Assembly (NCBI GenBank): GCA_009869945.1
Contig: WIXG01000006.1
Span: forward strand, 186,001-250,000
Direction of reading: 5' to 3'
Origin: Mesaphorura yosii
Taxonomy: Eukaryota > Arthropoda > Collembola > Poduromorpha > Tullbergiidae
DNA: 64,000 bases
Made by a program: the position numbers and the translations under genes. Below the pieces are notes generated by a model. That model ran no database searches. It worked only from the letters and a program-made list of their open reading frames with translations, and had not been told where the DNA came from. This document shows positions 37,531 to 47,522 of this stretch, one piece after another; the first letter of the stretch is position 1, and the number at the start of each line of letters is the position of its first letter.

Positions 37531-39080
37531 TTGATTCAGTCACATACAGATACCCTCATAAATACTTCAGGTATTTCTAGCAACATGGTAATGTACTGCC
37601 GCCTTCTTGTTGCAGATGGAATAAGCACATAAAATCTCTTAGTGAATAACTTCTTTCCATGCTCGAAATTCCTTATTCCACCATTCTTAATTTTTAGTAG
37701 TTAGCTCCTGCATCTCTACATAATACCACTCCTTCAATACTCATTTTAGCCCGGTGAAACGGCAAGCTTATCAAACTTTCTACCAGTGAATTGAATTCAA
37801 ACATTTACTCTACCTTTAAACTACCCTATCTTGCAACTTCTAATCGATTACGAGTAACTGGTAACATGAAGCCAAAATAGCGAGTGCTATTTTGTGAACT
37901 CACAAAATGTGCGGTGCTTTGACTCTGTAACGAATACGTGATTTGTCTTGCCTCCGAAGGAACGAGAATAATCATAATTCGAAATAACAGTGTAGGTTTA
38001 GTTGGAGAGTGCAAGACTGAATATTCGGAAGGTCGAAAGTAACTGCGATTTGCTGTAATGAGAGCATTTGAAGAGTTTACGTCTTGACTTGGAAGATAAT
38101 GCCCATTAGCCCGTGGAAAATTAGTTGACAACGTCTCAATCCAATGTTGATTAATGAACACTTAACGAGACTTTGGAGTTAGCTCTAGATTAGAAATCAA
38201 ACTCCCACATCATCAATGCATTGTAACTTCAAATAAGAAACTAAAACGAACAATGAGCGCGAGCAAGTGCTTGCTAGTGAAATGAATCGGGTGGAATGCA
38301 ATTCCTTTGCAAATGCCAAAATATATTTTTATGCTACAAATCATATGTATATATACGTCTATAAAGTATGCCTAACCTTGAATGCACGCTTAAAATAACT
38401 GAATCGGGCTTACTGCAATTAACCGTCATAATATAACTGTAATGCGTAATCTCTGTGCCCTGCAATTTAAGAATCTTGTCACAACTCACAAGTATTTTCG
38501 TTAATCTCTCATTTACAGTAGTATGTAGTATGTGCGGAAGTGGTACTACATCGACATTTTAATAGTACTTGACAGCATTGACTACGACATTTGATCTGAT
38601 TCTATTTAAGCATTTGTAGAATGAGAATAGTCTGTTTTTAATTTTATTAGATATTTTAATTGAGAATTTATCCTTAAGTTGTTCAATGTTCTGTAATTGC
38701 ACTGTATTAATGCTTTGAAGTTTTGAGTAATATAGTTGAATACTTTAGTTCCTAAAAGTCTTTAGTCACACGGATTGTGATTGACACACGTACGTGATGC
38801 ATTATTGCAATATAATTGTGAAAAACATGGCAAATGTACATATTAGTCCTTAATGAAACTCGACATGATTAAATTATGCAAGCGTTTATTGCAATTTAGC
38901 TGCAAGTAGAATTTTAACTATTTAGTCATGAACTTTTTAGCGATCGTTAATTAGTTACAAGAAACCTGTTATTCGACTTAGCAAACGAAAAACGAGAATG
39001 ACAATAAAATCCAATCTGTGATTTTAGGTTTTGAAAACTTGACGCTTTTCTTCGTGACTTCTTACACTTCTTCGTAGTGC
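37531..39080. other. intergenic between convergent PRODH and Kelch-CBM14 genes
   Basis: AT-rich, with only short unrecognised frames on either strand. It should contain the 3' UTRs of both neighbours. Confidence 0.6.
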
Positions 39081-40325
39081 TCAGTATTTGATGAGTGGTC
39101 CGCAGCCGGCAATAGGCGCATACACGCAGCGAGCAAGTGTTGGACTGAAGTGGAGACCCTTCGGGCACTCGTACATGAACTCATGGCCATCGTAGCACTG
39201 GTAAAAGCTCTTGCAGCAGTACGGATCTGGAATGATTGCTCCGTCTTCCTTTCGGTGGCAGCTGACCGCTTTTTTGGCGTCCGTTGCAACTCTCAGAGTG
39301 GTTGTGGTTTCCGGAGCCTGGGTTGAGCTGCTGGCGCTATCGATCATCTCTTGATTCAGGTCCATGTACATAATTTGATCTCGGACGCCTCCGTCACGTG
39401 TCACCCCGCCAAACACGTAGATTCGATGCAGTTTGGGAACGTAGACGCAGGTTTGGCCTGACAGTCCGTCTGGAAAGTTCCGCAGATTAACTGGCGTCAA
39501 ATAGTCGTCGTCCATCGCAGGATCCCAACGAGCTGCCTGCCAGGTCTTGCCGCCTTCCCGGAAACGGCCAAACACGTAGATGTAGGTTCCAGTCCACACC
39601 ACACAATCAGGCGCCTTCATAGGCAGTTGCAGACTGAGAAATGAAAAGGTTCCTGACACGATCTCGTACTTGATGATGTGGCGACTTGGGAATGTGCGAC
39701 TCCCAAAAATGTACATGTTCTGTGCTGTCCACGAAGTGTCCAGCACCACATTTGGCGTCTGCATCGGGTACGGAAGCACACCGATCTGGGTCGTCTTGTT
39801 TGCCAGTGTCGAAAACTGATAAATCTTATCTGACTGAGATGCACTCTCCTTACTGTCCCCATCATTACCCGCCCCGCCCCCAATGAAATAGATGTACTCG
39901 CCCTTGTCCCACACAGCGGCTGTCGGGTTGTCCCGGACACTGCCCACCTTCACTGGCTTCAACTCCTTTTGGGAACTGTTCGGGTCGAGCTTCCAGACAT
40001 AACCTTGGGAAGCGTAGTAAATGCACTTCCCAGCCCACGCCGCGACTCCGTTATGCGAGGGAAGAGTCTCTGCTATCGTGACAGCGTTGTCCGTCATGGT
40101 TGAATAGCGAATGATGTCCTCAATGTCGAAGGAAGGATTCACGCCTCCCAACAAGTATATGAAGTCCTGTCCATCGTAGGCACTTGACATGGACTGGGCC
40201 GCTGCTGGTAATCGAGACTTTAAAGTAAAGGCTGTAAATGCTTGGGCTTGGATTGGGGCAACTAAAGCAATGGCGAAGGAAAGTAGGCACAAAATACGCC
40301 CGACTTTTACGATCAATTTTGCCAT
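39081..40325 (-). CDS. secreted Kelch-repeat protein with C-terminal chitin-binding (CBM14) domain
   Basis: A single exon of 414 codons. Residues 1-29 form a signal peptide (basic start, then LCLLSFAIALVAP, cleavage near AQA). Residues about 40-330 contain repeated beta-propeller blades, each with an aromatic/hydrophobic strand before a glycine pair or related turn (YLLGGV, YFIGGG, YIFGS, YVFGRF, YVFGGV). A Thr/Ser-rich linker follows. The last 60 residues form a cysteine-spaced peritrophin-A type domain (SCHRKEDG, YCCKSFYQCYDG, YECPKGLHFSP, RCVYAP, GC). The protein is probably extracellular and bound to chitin of cuticle or gut lining; the ligand of the propeller is unknown. It has no introns, whereas most neighbours have several. 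A retrocopy or a simply intronless family are both possible. Confidence 0.85.
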   Translation of the reverse strand: MAKLIVKVGRILCLLSFAIALVAPIQAQAFTAFTLKSRLPAAAQSMSSAYDGQDFIYLLGGVNPSFDIEDIIRYSTMTDNAVTIAETLPSHNGVAAWAGKCIYYASQGYVWKLDPNSSQKELKPVKVGSVRDNPTAAVWDKGEYIYFIGGGAGNDGDSKESASQSDKIYQFSTLANKTTQIGVLPYPMQTPNVVLDTSWTAQNMYIFGSRTFPSRHIIKYEIVSGTFSFLSLQLPMKAPDCVVWTGTYIYVFGRFREGGKTWQAARWDPAMDDDYLTPVNLRNFPDGLSGQTCVYVPKLHRIYVFGGVTRDGGVRDQIMYMDLNQEMIDSASSSTQAPETTTTLRVATDAKKAVSCHRKEDGAIIPDPYCCKSFYQCYDGHEFMYECPKGLHFSPTLARCVYAPIAGCGPLIKY

Positions 40326-42152
40326 TTTTGAGATTACAAACTACATCGTCTGCAGTCGAGATCGGACTAGTTAAGTGAACGATCTCAGATTCAAGAAATT
40401 TCAAAATCTGATTAATAAAGAGTTGAATGCAGTCACGACTTAAAAGCAACGGGACTTGACGTATTGGGCAAGATCATGACGTGATTTACCTCCTGACATC
40501 AGTCAGACTGCATGAACCAGTTCAACCTCATGTAAAGTTTAGTTCCAGTTGGGTTTGTGTGCCGAGATAAGTTTCAATTAAAATTCTAGGTTTATTCTCA
40601 AGGCAGGCGTCTTAAATGCCGAAATCTCACAAATCTTTCTAGCTTCAAATCTTAACTGCGCCCAGAATTTAAAACATGAAATGACTCCGTTCCTCCTTCT
40701 TCAACGTCCCATCTCTTTGTTTCCTAATAACACCCACTTTGATTGGCTTATGATCGTCCCTGTCTAACTTCCGGCGTTTGGCTTTCGTCCCCGCTGAGTA
40801 TGCAATGAAAATTCTTCAGCACGTAATGGACAGCACTTCTAAATTGCGAAACGCCGTACCAGTTGACTCCATCGCTGCATCTGCTGAGGCACGCTTTTTC
40901 TTCTTAATCAGGTCATCCACCGCGCCAGGCCTACCAGTCGGCTCCGTCGCTGCCTCTGGTGAGTGAGTTGAGACACGTTGTTTCTTATTAATAGGGTCAT
41001 CCACCGGGCCAGGCCATGACACAACTCGCTTCCTAGAATTCTGAAATGACACGTCCGAGCAATAAAAAGTTCTTACGTTACTCGTAGCACGACTAGTCTA
41101 TTGCATTGTAGATACGACTGCCTACTATTCGTTGAATTTAACCTACTCAGAATTGAAGATTTCGATTTCCATCGTATCAGTCCCACTGGGCTTACTTCAA
41201 GTCAAAGTAGTTGGAACAGTGGAATCGTTAATTATCATCCGCTAGGAAGGAAGAAATCAAGAATCAGGACGTGAGACGTGGCAAACAATATGGAAAACGA
41301 TGAGAGAGTCGAAAAGTAGACTTCAATCGATCTTATTACCAGCAATGGGTCAGATGGGCTGATGTTTATTGGAAACGCACTGATCTCGGTTTCGTTAATG
41401 TGCAATTGAGGATCAATTACTTTTATTTAGTGGGACATAAGCTGATTGAGCAGCGCCCTCACGTGGCGTTTTTCCTTCAATTCCGATCTTATAGTGCATG
41501 CCTAAAAAAAAGTTTTCTAAAAATTAAAACTGCAGAGCACATTTAACTTCTATCCAAAGTAAGGATCTGATTAAGCACGAGCATTTGCGTGGCCTTCGCA
41601 ATGCTTTTGTCTTTTCTCACGATGCCCATATTCCATCACTACGAACGTTTTGCCGATCTCATCTATCTGGTGATCATTTCTCATCATGAACAAATACTTT
41701 GTTCGTGTGAAGCCGCAAATGTCTCACGAGCCTCAACGAAGGGAAGCCGACGCTTTTCAAATTTGTGATTTTGCAAACCACACGATCTGATCGTGAGCTT
41801 GATTGACTACGGTTGCGCTTCCACAATCGGAGACTAATTAGGTTTTCATTACAAGTTGTCCAGGTTTAGCTAAAGTTTGCTTGAAGACTTTACTACTGTG
41901 CCACTGCACACAAGTGGCAAATCCATCCGTCATCTGATCCGCCGACTTAACTGTAAGTACTCGGTTTCGGAGCCATTAAAAGTTAAAGACATATTACGAA
42001 TTCTACTAAACGATTAGTTAAAAGTTGCGCCCTAGTTTAACTGATGACCAGTAAGTTGCTCTAGTAAGCCCATATATGGTCATTTTATTATTATTGTTTT
42101 ATATTTCATCAGGATCAGAGCGCCTTGTAGCTCTTCGCTCTTGGAGACATAA
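40326..42152. other. intergenic between divergent Kelch-CBM14 and POP7 genes
   Basis: About 1.8 kb. Apart from the tandem duplication at 40867-41014, no supported feature was seen. It must include the promoters of both flanking genes. Confidence 0.55.
40867..41014 (-). repeat. tandem duplication of about 75 bp
   Basis: Two diverged copies of one unit lie in tandem (40867-40941 and 40942-41014), beginning CTCCATCGCTGC and CTCCGTCGCTGC and ending CATCCACCG(C/G)GCCAGGCC. On the minus strand an open frame of 78 codons (41052-40816) crosses both, giving a repeated peptide with P-G-x-VDD and a basic KKKKR/NKKQR patch. Whether it is translated is unknown; no other exon was linked to it. Confidence 0.6.
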
Positions 42153-43029
42153 ATGAATACCAATGCTGCGAATTCCTCATCTGATGCTGGAGTGGATGGA
42201 ACGGCTCTAGCTAATCTTTCTTTATCATCACCTACTGCTAAAACTTCACCTGATACTCGTAACCGAACAACAGGCGAGACTTCTGTTAACATTGGCAGTC
42301 CTAAGCAAGATTTCAACCAACAAGAAAACCCTACTCACTTCCAAAAGTCCGGGCGAGACCAAGGCAGCAGTTCTGGTGGCCATCCAGCCCATCGAGGGAG
42401 ATTCCCACGACGATCTTACGGCCACGGTGGTAGACAACAATCTAGTCACCCATTCTCAACGCCACCGGCGGGACAACTTGCCCAGTCAGAGGATACTCAT
42501 TCCGGTCCAAGTAGCGTACCCGGCTCACATAAGTACACTGTGAGGAGAAGACAACCACCAAAGGCAGACAAAATTAAACCTAACGACGTTTACATCTCTT
42601 TGAAGACTAGCTACAAAGTAAGGTCACAAAAATAAGAAATACTGACTCTGATGATGTATAAAAACGTATATCCGTTCTTTGATGCAATTTTAGGCGCACT
42701 GCGAAAAGTGTATTAAGTTACTCGACGGCAAATTTTCTGAGATCCACCTCCGCGCGCTTTCTGACGCAATACCTGTGGCAATCAACGTAGCAGTTGAACT
42801 CAAGAAGTTTTTCCAAGGAACTGTAGACTTTACCACGCGCACTGAAACCATAAATCTCATTGGTAGGTGGTTTCCAGTATCAGATAATTGTTGAATTTCT
42901 TCATAACAATGTGCTCTCTTTGGTGTAGACGACTTGATTCCTACCGACGACGCAACAGCGCCAACATTTGCCAGAAGGAAGATTTCAGCCATTGACATAC
43001 ACGTATTTCGGACCATCAACATCCCTTAA
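42153..43029 (+). CDS. POP7: ribonuclease P/MRP subunit POP7 (Rpp20)
   Basis: Alba-fold subunit of nuclear RNase P and MRP that normally pairs with Rpp25 and binds the RNA. Three exons (42153-42617, 42694-42862, 42929-43029) join in phase to 244 aa. The C-terminal half is the POP7 core: KPNDVYISLKTSYKAHCEKC, IKLLDGKFSEIHLRALSDAI, INVAVELKKFF, TETINLIDDLIPTDD, and the terminal ISAIDIHVFRTI. Vertebrate Rpp20 is about 140 aa. Here about 135 extra N-terminal residues are Ser, Gly, His, Arg and Gln rich (HRGRFPRRSYGHGGRQQ), low in complexity and probably disordered RNA-binding sequence. The stop lies 32 nt before the start codon of TMEM203 on the same strand, and no polyadenylation signal is visible between them. 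Confidence 0.92.
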
Positions 43030-43061
43030 TTGAACAGCTTGCATTAAAAACTAATTTCAAG

Positions 43062-43472
43062 ATGTTATTTACTTGGGACGAGGTCAGTAAGTGGTTGGGA
43101 ATAACAGCGTATGAAATTACGGTGTATCTCTCCACGTTTGTCATTTTCACGATTGCGTTGACTCTAAAACTGGACACAAGCTTTGGCGAGGAGTGGACAT
43201 GGTGGTCAGTGTTCGCGCCATTGTTCATTGGTGATGCCCTCAATGCTTACTTCATCATAATCGTGTTTCTGCGAATGTACTTGGAGAAGAAGATCAAAGT
43301 CGCGACTTGGAGAATTGCTTGGAGTCTTATCCAACTCATCCTGAAGTTCCTTTTCGAGCTTCTGATTTGTTGGAAGCAAGTCGATCCTTCAATGTTCAAC
43401 TACTCTGAAGTTATGGCGCCAATGTTTATCTTGTCGCTCTTTGTCATGATCCGTGCATGTCAACTGCATTAG
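43062..43472 (+). CDS. TMEM203: transmembrane protein 203
   Basis: An ER/lysosomal multi-pass protein linked in vertebrates to calcium handling and STING signalling. One exon of 136 aa, the same length as the human protein. Matching positions run throughout: MLF at the start, WLG near residue 16, WWSVFAPLF, a central YF..I.V.LR segment, LKFLFELLICWK, and the ending MAPMFILSLFVMIRAC. Four hydrophobic segments are visible. AATAAA at 43609-43614 is a plausible polyadenylation site. Because the ATG follows the POP7 stop by only 32 nt, the gene probably shares a transcript with POP7 or uses a leader added by other means; acceptor-like ..TTGAACAG and ..TTTCAAG sequences lie just before the ATG. Confidence 0.93.
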   Translation: MLFTWDEVSKWLGITAYEITVYLSTFVIFTIALTLKLDTSFGEEWTWWSVFAPLFIGDALNAYFIIIVFLRMYLEKKIKVATWRIAWSLIQLILKFLFELLICWKQVDPSMFNYSEVMAPMFILSLFVMIRACQLH

Positions 43473-43894
43473 TTGTCAGGTGCAGTCTTTAACATTAACT
43501 GAAGATGAGCGAAGGTACTTTAAACTTCTAGACTTTAAGGTGGCTCTTCTTATCTAAGGTTCTTGTAAAACGTAAAAGTCTTGTAAATCTATTTCTTTTT
43601 CGGTTACTAATAAAGAACTGTGTTGAACTTCGAATATTGCCAAGTCGTTTGCCTCTGACTGTAAGAAATAATAATCGTTGTCGTGGTAGGTTAATCGTCA
43701 AGAACCAAACGCAGGTTGCTGCTATCATAGGCTCGTATCAGTAAAGGATTCTTTATTTCACGTAATGTAGAATTAATGCATAATTGAGATAAATTTTGTA
43801 AATGAAAGCTTACATAAATTTAAATTTTGTACATCTGTTTGTCCTTTTCTGGCCAACAGATTTGGCGTTGAATGAAGTTCTTGCGAAATTGCTC

Positions 43895-45153
43895 TTAGAA
43901 GATTAGTGTTCTAGTTCTTGTTGGCTCCCCATCCTCGTCTGGTCTTGTAAATGCATATGCAGGCCGAAAATAATCTGGATCCACGTATTCTAACTGGTTA
44001 ACTATAGCAGGAATCAAAATTGAAGGTTCCATTGGCGAAGTCCCACGATCACACATGCCACCGTTTGTGTCCGATCCAATGATAGAAGATTCTGGTTGTT
44101 CCTTCGATGTTGATTTATTAGACAGCGTAGCTTCTTCCTCATAGTATGAGTGTTCCGCACAAGCAGTAGGAGCGTCCTCAAATCGAGCCGTAGTTTCTCT
44201 AGGATATTCTTGGCCAATTGAGCGGTATGACTGTTGCGAAAGTGGACGGGGAAATTGTGTTTGAACGACACATGTATTGACAATAACCTCCGCTTCAGAG
44301 CATCCGGCTTCTTTTGGTTCAATACAAGCTGGCTTCGGCTGGGACACGGACGCGGCGTTTTCTAGTTGCTTTTCTAACCTTCCTTGACTTGTCGATGCAC
44401 CTGGAAGGAAATTAGCACCACTAAAATATGAAGAACACAAGTTAAGGGCACAAGTTTTAAATGTAGTCGAACTTACTTAGCAAGATTAACCGGGCAAAAA
44501 CTGCCGGTGCACTTCTCCAACTCCGCCCCAGCCTGACCATTCACCTTCACGTCTCGCGGAGCTTTTTAGTGAAATGACAAGCTTAGGACACGATTTCGCT
44601 AACAGTATTAGGGTTAGTACTTACCAAAAATGGCAGCAGATAGAGGAGAAGGGCTCCTTTTGTATGCGCTATGTAATCATGAAGTATGCTGTGAAACTGC
44701 AACTACTGTCCAAGCTAGTTAGATAAAACAAGTTGCTTCGATTACTAATTACTGAACTAATGTTACTGCTTCTCCGTCGGTGACTAAAATACCAAAGCAA
44801 CTTACAAGTTTCTTTCTCGTCACTAATTCATCCAAGTTCTTGTGCATCATGCGGAGCGAGCGGATGTGTCTTGAGTCCTTGTTAAGAACCAGAAACTTGC
44901 CATGACATTTTCCATAATCAATACTCTTGAAGCCCTTGTCGTAGCTCGACGCAACCACATAATTATAATGCATTTGGAATGCGGATGGATGGCGAATCTT
45001 CTTTCCTTGCATGTCGTACAAGGACTTGGCAAATCCAACAGGAAATTTGATTTGATCATTATCAACTTGCAAGACTGACTTCATTGTCTCCTTGGTGGGT
45101 GGTGGTATGTGAACCAAGACTTGTGCACCACTTTCGACACCATTCTTGAACAT
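43895..45153 (-). CDS. unrecognised four-exon gene
   Basis: Four minus-strand exons (45153-44753, 44668-44625, 44561-44477, 44420-43895) can be joined with matching phases to about 351 aa. The first junction is the least certain, because exon 1 is also open for a few more codons to a TAA at 44749. The N-terminal 130 residues look globular (IKFPVGFAKSLYDMQGKKI, YGKCHGKFLVLNKDSRHIRS). The rest is polar and Ser/Glu/Pro-rich with scattered Cys, probably disordered, ending EDGEPTRTRTLIF. I do not recognise the family. A strong donor (CTT|GTAAGT, near 44806) inside exon 1 offers an alternative. The exon at 43895-44420 could also belong to a separate gene. Confidence 0.4.
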
Positions 45154-45928
45154 GTAGATGTTGGCAGCATTGAGAAGTCACCATTCCAGATCCACCAAGT
45201 ATCGAGAGCCCAGTTTGCTACACATTTTCAAGCGATGAGGAACCTGTCACCCGTATTTGACGGTGACAGGATTTTTTAGATGTGATGAAAACAATTACAC
45301 CGATGAAATTTTGTTCCACCGAAATAAGTGCGATTTTAATATGTTGAAATAAAATAAAGAAAATTTGAAGTACAAATTGAAGCCTGATTTACAGCAAATT
45401 ACTTCCGCCCTTCACATGCTTGAAGAACGGTAAGATCGTTTGATAGAAGTCTGTTTGAATTTAGATTCACATGAAAGATGCAAGTCATGAATAAACAAAG
45501 AAATGCTCTGATGCAGGACAGCCTTGTGACCTAGGCGACGTAATTATTGAGTACTTCAATGACACACCATTTGATCATGAATCCACCCGTGACGACCAGT
45601 GCTCCTTGTTGTTGTTGTCCTCTTTACTTTGTCCAGCGACAAGTTGGACAAAGTAAAGAGAAAGTTATATCATCCAGTACGTTCGATCGTAAATTTTACG
45701 TCATTGCTCGGAGGCAGCCATTCTCTTTCAAATCTGAGAATCATATGCTAAAATAGGTAAAGATAGCCAAATTAGAGTCTCGCAATTGGTACGGGTCCGT
45801 TAGAACATATCGTCAAGGCAAAGGCGTTCGGCAGAAGAATCCAGTACTGTGCAAACATTTCTCGAGCGAAATTCAACCAACTGATATGGACAAGAGGCAA
45901 ATACCGTATCTGAAAAGTCTGAATCAGT
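45154..45928. other. intergenic with two small perfect hairpins
   Basis: Between divergent genes. It contains inverted repeats at 45243-45270 (stem CCTGTCACC / GGTGACAGG) and at 45620-45660 (16-bp stem). No other gene was recognised, though 45770-45928 is open in one plus-strand frame and could be 5' coding sequence of the next gene. Confidence 0.5.
45620..45660. repeat. perfect 16-bp hairpin
   Basis: Arms 45620-45635 (CTCTTTACTTTGTCCA) and 45645-45660 are exact reverse complements, separated by 9 nt. It is too short for a typical microRNA precursor. The role is unknown. Confidence 0.7.
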
Positions 45929-47137
45929 ATGAACAAGTGCAAATTCAAGTGCGTACGAAAAATGGAAAAGGAATTTGACCGACCCAATAACATGAAGACC
46001 AGTTTTTTCGAATCAGATCGACCGGAAACTGTGGAGACGGCACGAGTATCCTCGATATGCTTCTACCTTCAAGTCCATCCTCCTGACTCTCGACCGGGAC
46101 AAGGCAGTGATCTTAGTGATGAAGCACTTCGTGTCCTTTCCAAGAAACCATCAAGAAAAATTGAGGAAACTCCTCCAATCAAGTAAGCAGTATATTAGAT
46201 CGAAGAAAACTGCACCTTGTACGTCTGCAAATTATGCTCTTGTTTTAGGTTTGCTACTCATAACCTGAAATGGCCTTCAAGTGACGACACGCCCCAACTC
46301 TCGATCAGTTGCAACTGTAGTACAACTTTCCAAATGGATGGTTATCTTCTGTCTTATTTTGCTCGTACCATCCAACTGTCTCCTGATTTTGCAAAATTGA
46401 TGTTCCTAAACCACGTCAAGAATTCTAGGATAACGTCTATCCAACACAACGACAACTCTGGCGGAGAGTTTAATTTTATGGTGCATATTCAACTACTACC
46501 GAACTCAGGGCACTACTTCGACAGATTGGGGTATGTGATTCTGCTTGCTTGTCAGTTTAAAATTATTTAATACTTCAATTGCGCCTTTATTTTTCTCCAG
46601 GAGTAGAATTTTAAATAGCTACTTGCATGAACGAATTGAGCTGGACGACACATTATCTTGGTTGTCTTCACTTGGAGGTGCCTTTTCTGCCCTCGGCGAT
46701 TTATCATCTTCTTGGGTGAGTAAAATATGCTTTGGAGTCAAATGACCGGAATTTGCCTGAATAAACAATGAAATGATGGCATGTAATTCCAATTACAGGC
46801 TGAGCAAGCTGGACGAATCACGATTCACCAACTTAAGATAGCATTAAGATTGGGAGATCCCTTAATAATATCAAGATGCCATCTCTATGCGGCCATCAGC
46901 TTGATTCAACGGGGCTACTACAGGAGTGCCAGAAAGATCATTTTAAACGAATACAATTTCGCGAAGAGCCTGCCACCAGGCACCGATACTCGCTTGGTTA
47001 GAATGTGTCATGGAATTTGGGCGAAACTCATGTATACTGCCTCTGTGTATCCCTCCCAAGACAAAATCAGGAAGGAAATAGTTCAACGGAAGAGAATGAA
47101 TGGAGCTGTTAACAATACTCTTTTGACCGCCAGTTAG
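45929..47137 (+). CDS. conserved-looking alpha-helical protein, function unknown
   Basis: Five exons (45929-46182, 46249-46530, 46601-46715, 46799-47137, plus possible unfound upstream sequence; four are placed) join in phase to at least 329 aa. The start is uncertain: ATG at 45929 or the second ATG at 45962, with a TGA three codons before the first. The C-terminal third looks like a strongly conserved helical repeat region (YLHERIELDDTLSWLSSLGG, AEQAGRITIHQLKIALRLGD, RCHLYAAISLIQRGYYRSAR), of the kind seen in TPR-like scaffolds. The N-terminal part has a Cys pair (SISCNC). I do not recognise a named family with certainty and assign no function. AATAAA at 47348-47353 is a plausible polyadenylation signal. 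The gene converges on bleomycin hydrolase, 385 bp from stop to stop. Confidence 0.7.
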
Positions 47138-47522
47138 GTTTGATTTGATTGATTGATTTGATATTTTTTCAATCAAATGTGCTACTGAATTGTTCACTTT
47201 AAGTCATGCGCCAATCCGTTTCACGCATGTAAGCGTTTCTTGTGATACTAAGTTGACCTTTGACTAATGAATATTTATGTAGTAAAATTCTTTTGACTAA
47301 GAATTTGACCAATGTGACATCCGAACCAACCAATGATGACTGGCTGAAATAAAATGATAATGCCATTTTTGTAACTTATACTTGATCTTATTTCTTGAAT
47401 TCCAATTTAGCGTCATCAGTTCTGGCAATATTCTATACATGAATCACGATAAAAGAATTGCATTATCAAATGGCTTAGTGATTTGAGGAGAGTGCCGTAC
47501 CACCGTTGAGACTTCGTAGAAG
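47138..47522. other. short convergent intergenic region
   Basis: 385 bp between two convergent stop codons. It contains AATAAA at 47348-47353 for the upstream plus-strand gene and no other feature. Confidence 0.6.

Noticed and set aside
45243-45270. Histone-type 3' stem-loop
   Set aside because: The stem and loop sequence do not match the conserved histone element, and no histone gene is nearby.
45243-45280. Hairpin followed by T-run, like a bacterial intrinsic terminator
   Set aside because: The window is eukaryotic and the site does not follow a gene on either strand in the right orientation; kept only as a hairpin.
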